5,135 nt of DNA from Sulfuricurvum sp. (GTDB lineage: Bacteria > Campylobacterota > Campylobacteria > Campylobacterales > Sulfurimonadaceae), in contig DZBC01000160.1 in the NCBI GenBank assembly GCA_022729835.1, positions 1 through 5,135 on the forward strand. The letters are read 5' to 3'. Of the stretch, positions 4,811-5,135 are shown piece after piece. The position numbers and the translations under genes were made by a program. How positions within the stretch are numbered: position 1 is the first letter of the stretch; the number at the start of each line of letters is the position of its first letter. Below the pieces are notes generated by a model. It searched no databases. It was given only the letters and a program-made list of their open reading frames with translations, and was not told the origin of the DNA.

Positions 4811-5135
4811 GTTTAGCGAGCACTTTCTCAAAGAGGCAAAGCAGCTTGCCAAAAAGTTCAAACATCTATCATCAGACCTCAAAACGGCAGTGGATGAGAT
4901 AGAGACAAGCAACGATTTAGGCGTCTCTTTGGGTTTTGATCTCTACAAGAAACGTATCCGCAACTCTTCTATCCCCACGGGCAAAAGCGGCGGTTTTCGC
5001 GTGATCATCTACAAAAAAATCGAAGATCAGATCGTGCTGCTCTCGATCTACTCCAAAACAGACAAAGAGATCCTATCCGACCCACTTTCCGCACCCCATT
5101 TCAGCATTTTGCAAAAAACGCACCCATCCGGCCAC
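4803..5135 (+). CDS. RelE/HigB-like toxin of a type II toxin-antitoxin pair (open at window edge)
   Basis: An ATG at 4803-4805 inside the end of the antitoxin gene opens a frame of 111 codons with no stop before the window ends. It begins MIEFSEHFLKEAKQLAKKFK and has the core LGFDLYKKRIRNSSIPTGKS, GGFRVIIYK, then IVLLSIYSKTDKEILSD. This is the pattern of the RelE-superfamily toxins often annotated under COG4737 (LYKvRi...GKSGGyRviyy...yaK.ekenls). Proteins of this fold usually cut mRNA at the ribosome; the basic residues of KKRIR (49-53), Lys61 and Arg66 are candidate RNA contacts. The family normally ends about 15-20 residues after the SD at 92-93, with an acidic helix. Here that stretch reads PLSAPHFSILQKTHPSGH, which does not look like the usual tail, so the C terminus may be divergent, fused or frameshifted. 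Pairing with a Phd/YefM antitoxin and the 8-base overlap support a functional module. Confidence 0.85.
   Translation, partial: MIEFSEHFLKEAKQLAKKFKHLSSDLKTAVDEIETSNDLGVSLGFDLYKKRIRNSSIPTGKSGGFRVIIYKKIEDQIVLLSIYSKTDKEILSDPLSAPHFSILQKTHPSGH

Noticed and set aside
4521..4912. Minus-strand frames opposite the antitoxin and toxin genes (4521-4730, 4697-4912)
   Set aside because: They are antisense to clear toxin-antitoxin genes, with no motifs or good ribosome-binding sites.
1..5135. CRISPR arrays, tRNA or rRNA genes, insertion sequences, origins
   Set aside because: I looked for spaced direct repeats, cloverleaf-like arms and transposase motifs by eye and saw none.

Overview
The window looks like a chromosomal segment of a campylobacterotal (epsilonproteobacterial) bacterium. 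The main reason is a frdC-frdA pair of the Wolinella succinogenes type, a di-haem menaquinol:fumarate reductase, whose proteins closely resemble the Wolinella sequences as I remember them. The core part is fairly GC-rich for that phylum (rows I counted by hand gave about 58-65% GC). That suggests a higher-GC member rather than Campylobacter or Helicobacter, but I cannot name a genus.

Layout, from the right end of the core leftward on the minus strand: a tightly packed run ybgC (thioesterase) - yqiA (alpha/beta hydrolase) - dbpA (DEAD-box rRNA helicase) - beta carbonic anhydrase. The first three genes are joined by 4-base ATGA stop/start overlaps, and the anhydrase follows after 16 bases. A short gap then carries an extended -10 promoter for frdC, which overlaps frdA (only its first 21 codons are inside the window) by another ATGA. 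These are housekeeping and respiratory genes: acyl-CoA hydrolysis, 50S ribosome assembly, CO2/bicarbonate interconversion, and anaerobic fumarate respiration (or succinate oxidation).

From about 3,840 to the right end the character changes. GC falls to about 42-47% in counted rows and the genes run on the plus strand. This part holds a wrecked AAA/DUF4143-type ATPase, then a complete Phd/YefM-type antitoxin with its own extended -10 promoter, overlapping by 8 bases a RelE/HigB-like toxin that is still open at the window edge. This is ordinary accessory material inserted beside a housekeeping operon.

The least explained signal is a short dispersed palindrome, TTACATGTAA. It occurs four times exactly and three more times with one mismatch between 125 and 3,603, in all three reading phases of the genes it crosses and once between the elements of the frd promoter. 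It is absent from the accessory part. This points to a DNA-level, genome-wide repeated word (compare HIP1 of cyanobacteria, or uptake-signal words) and not to a protein motif. A second point of interest is FrdC: all four haem-ligand histidines are kept, but the position of Wolinella Glu-C180, the key E-pathway proton carrier, is valine.
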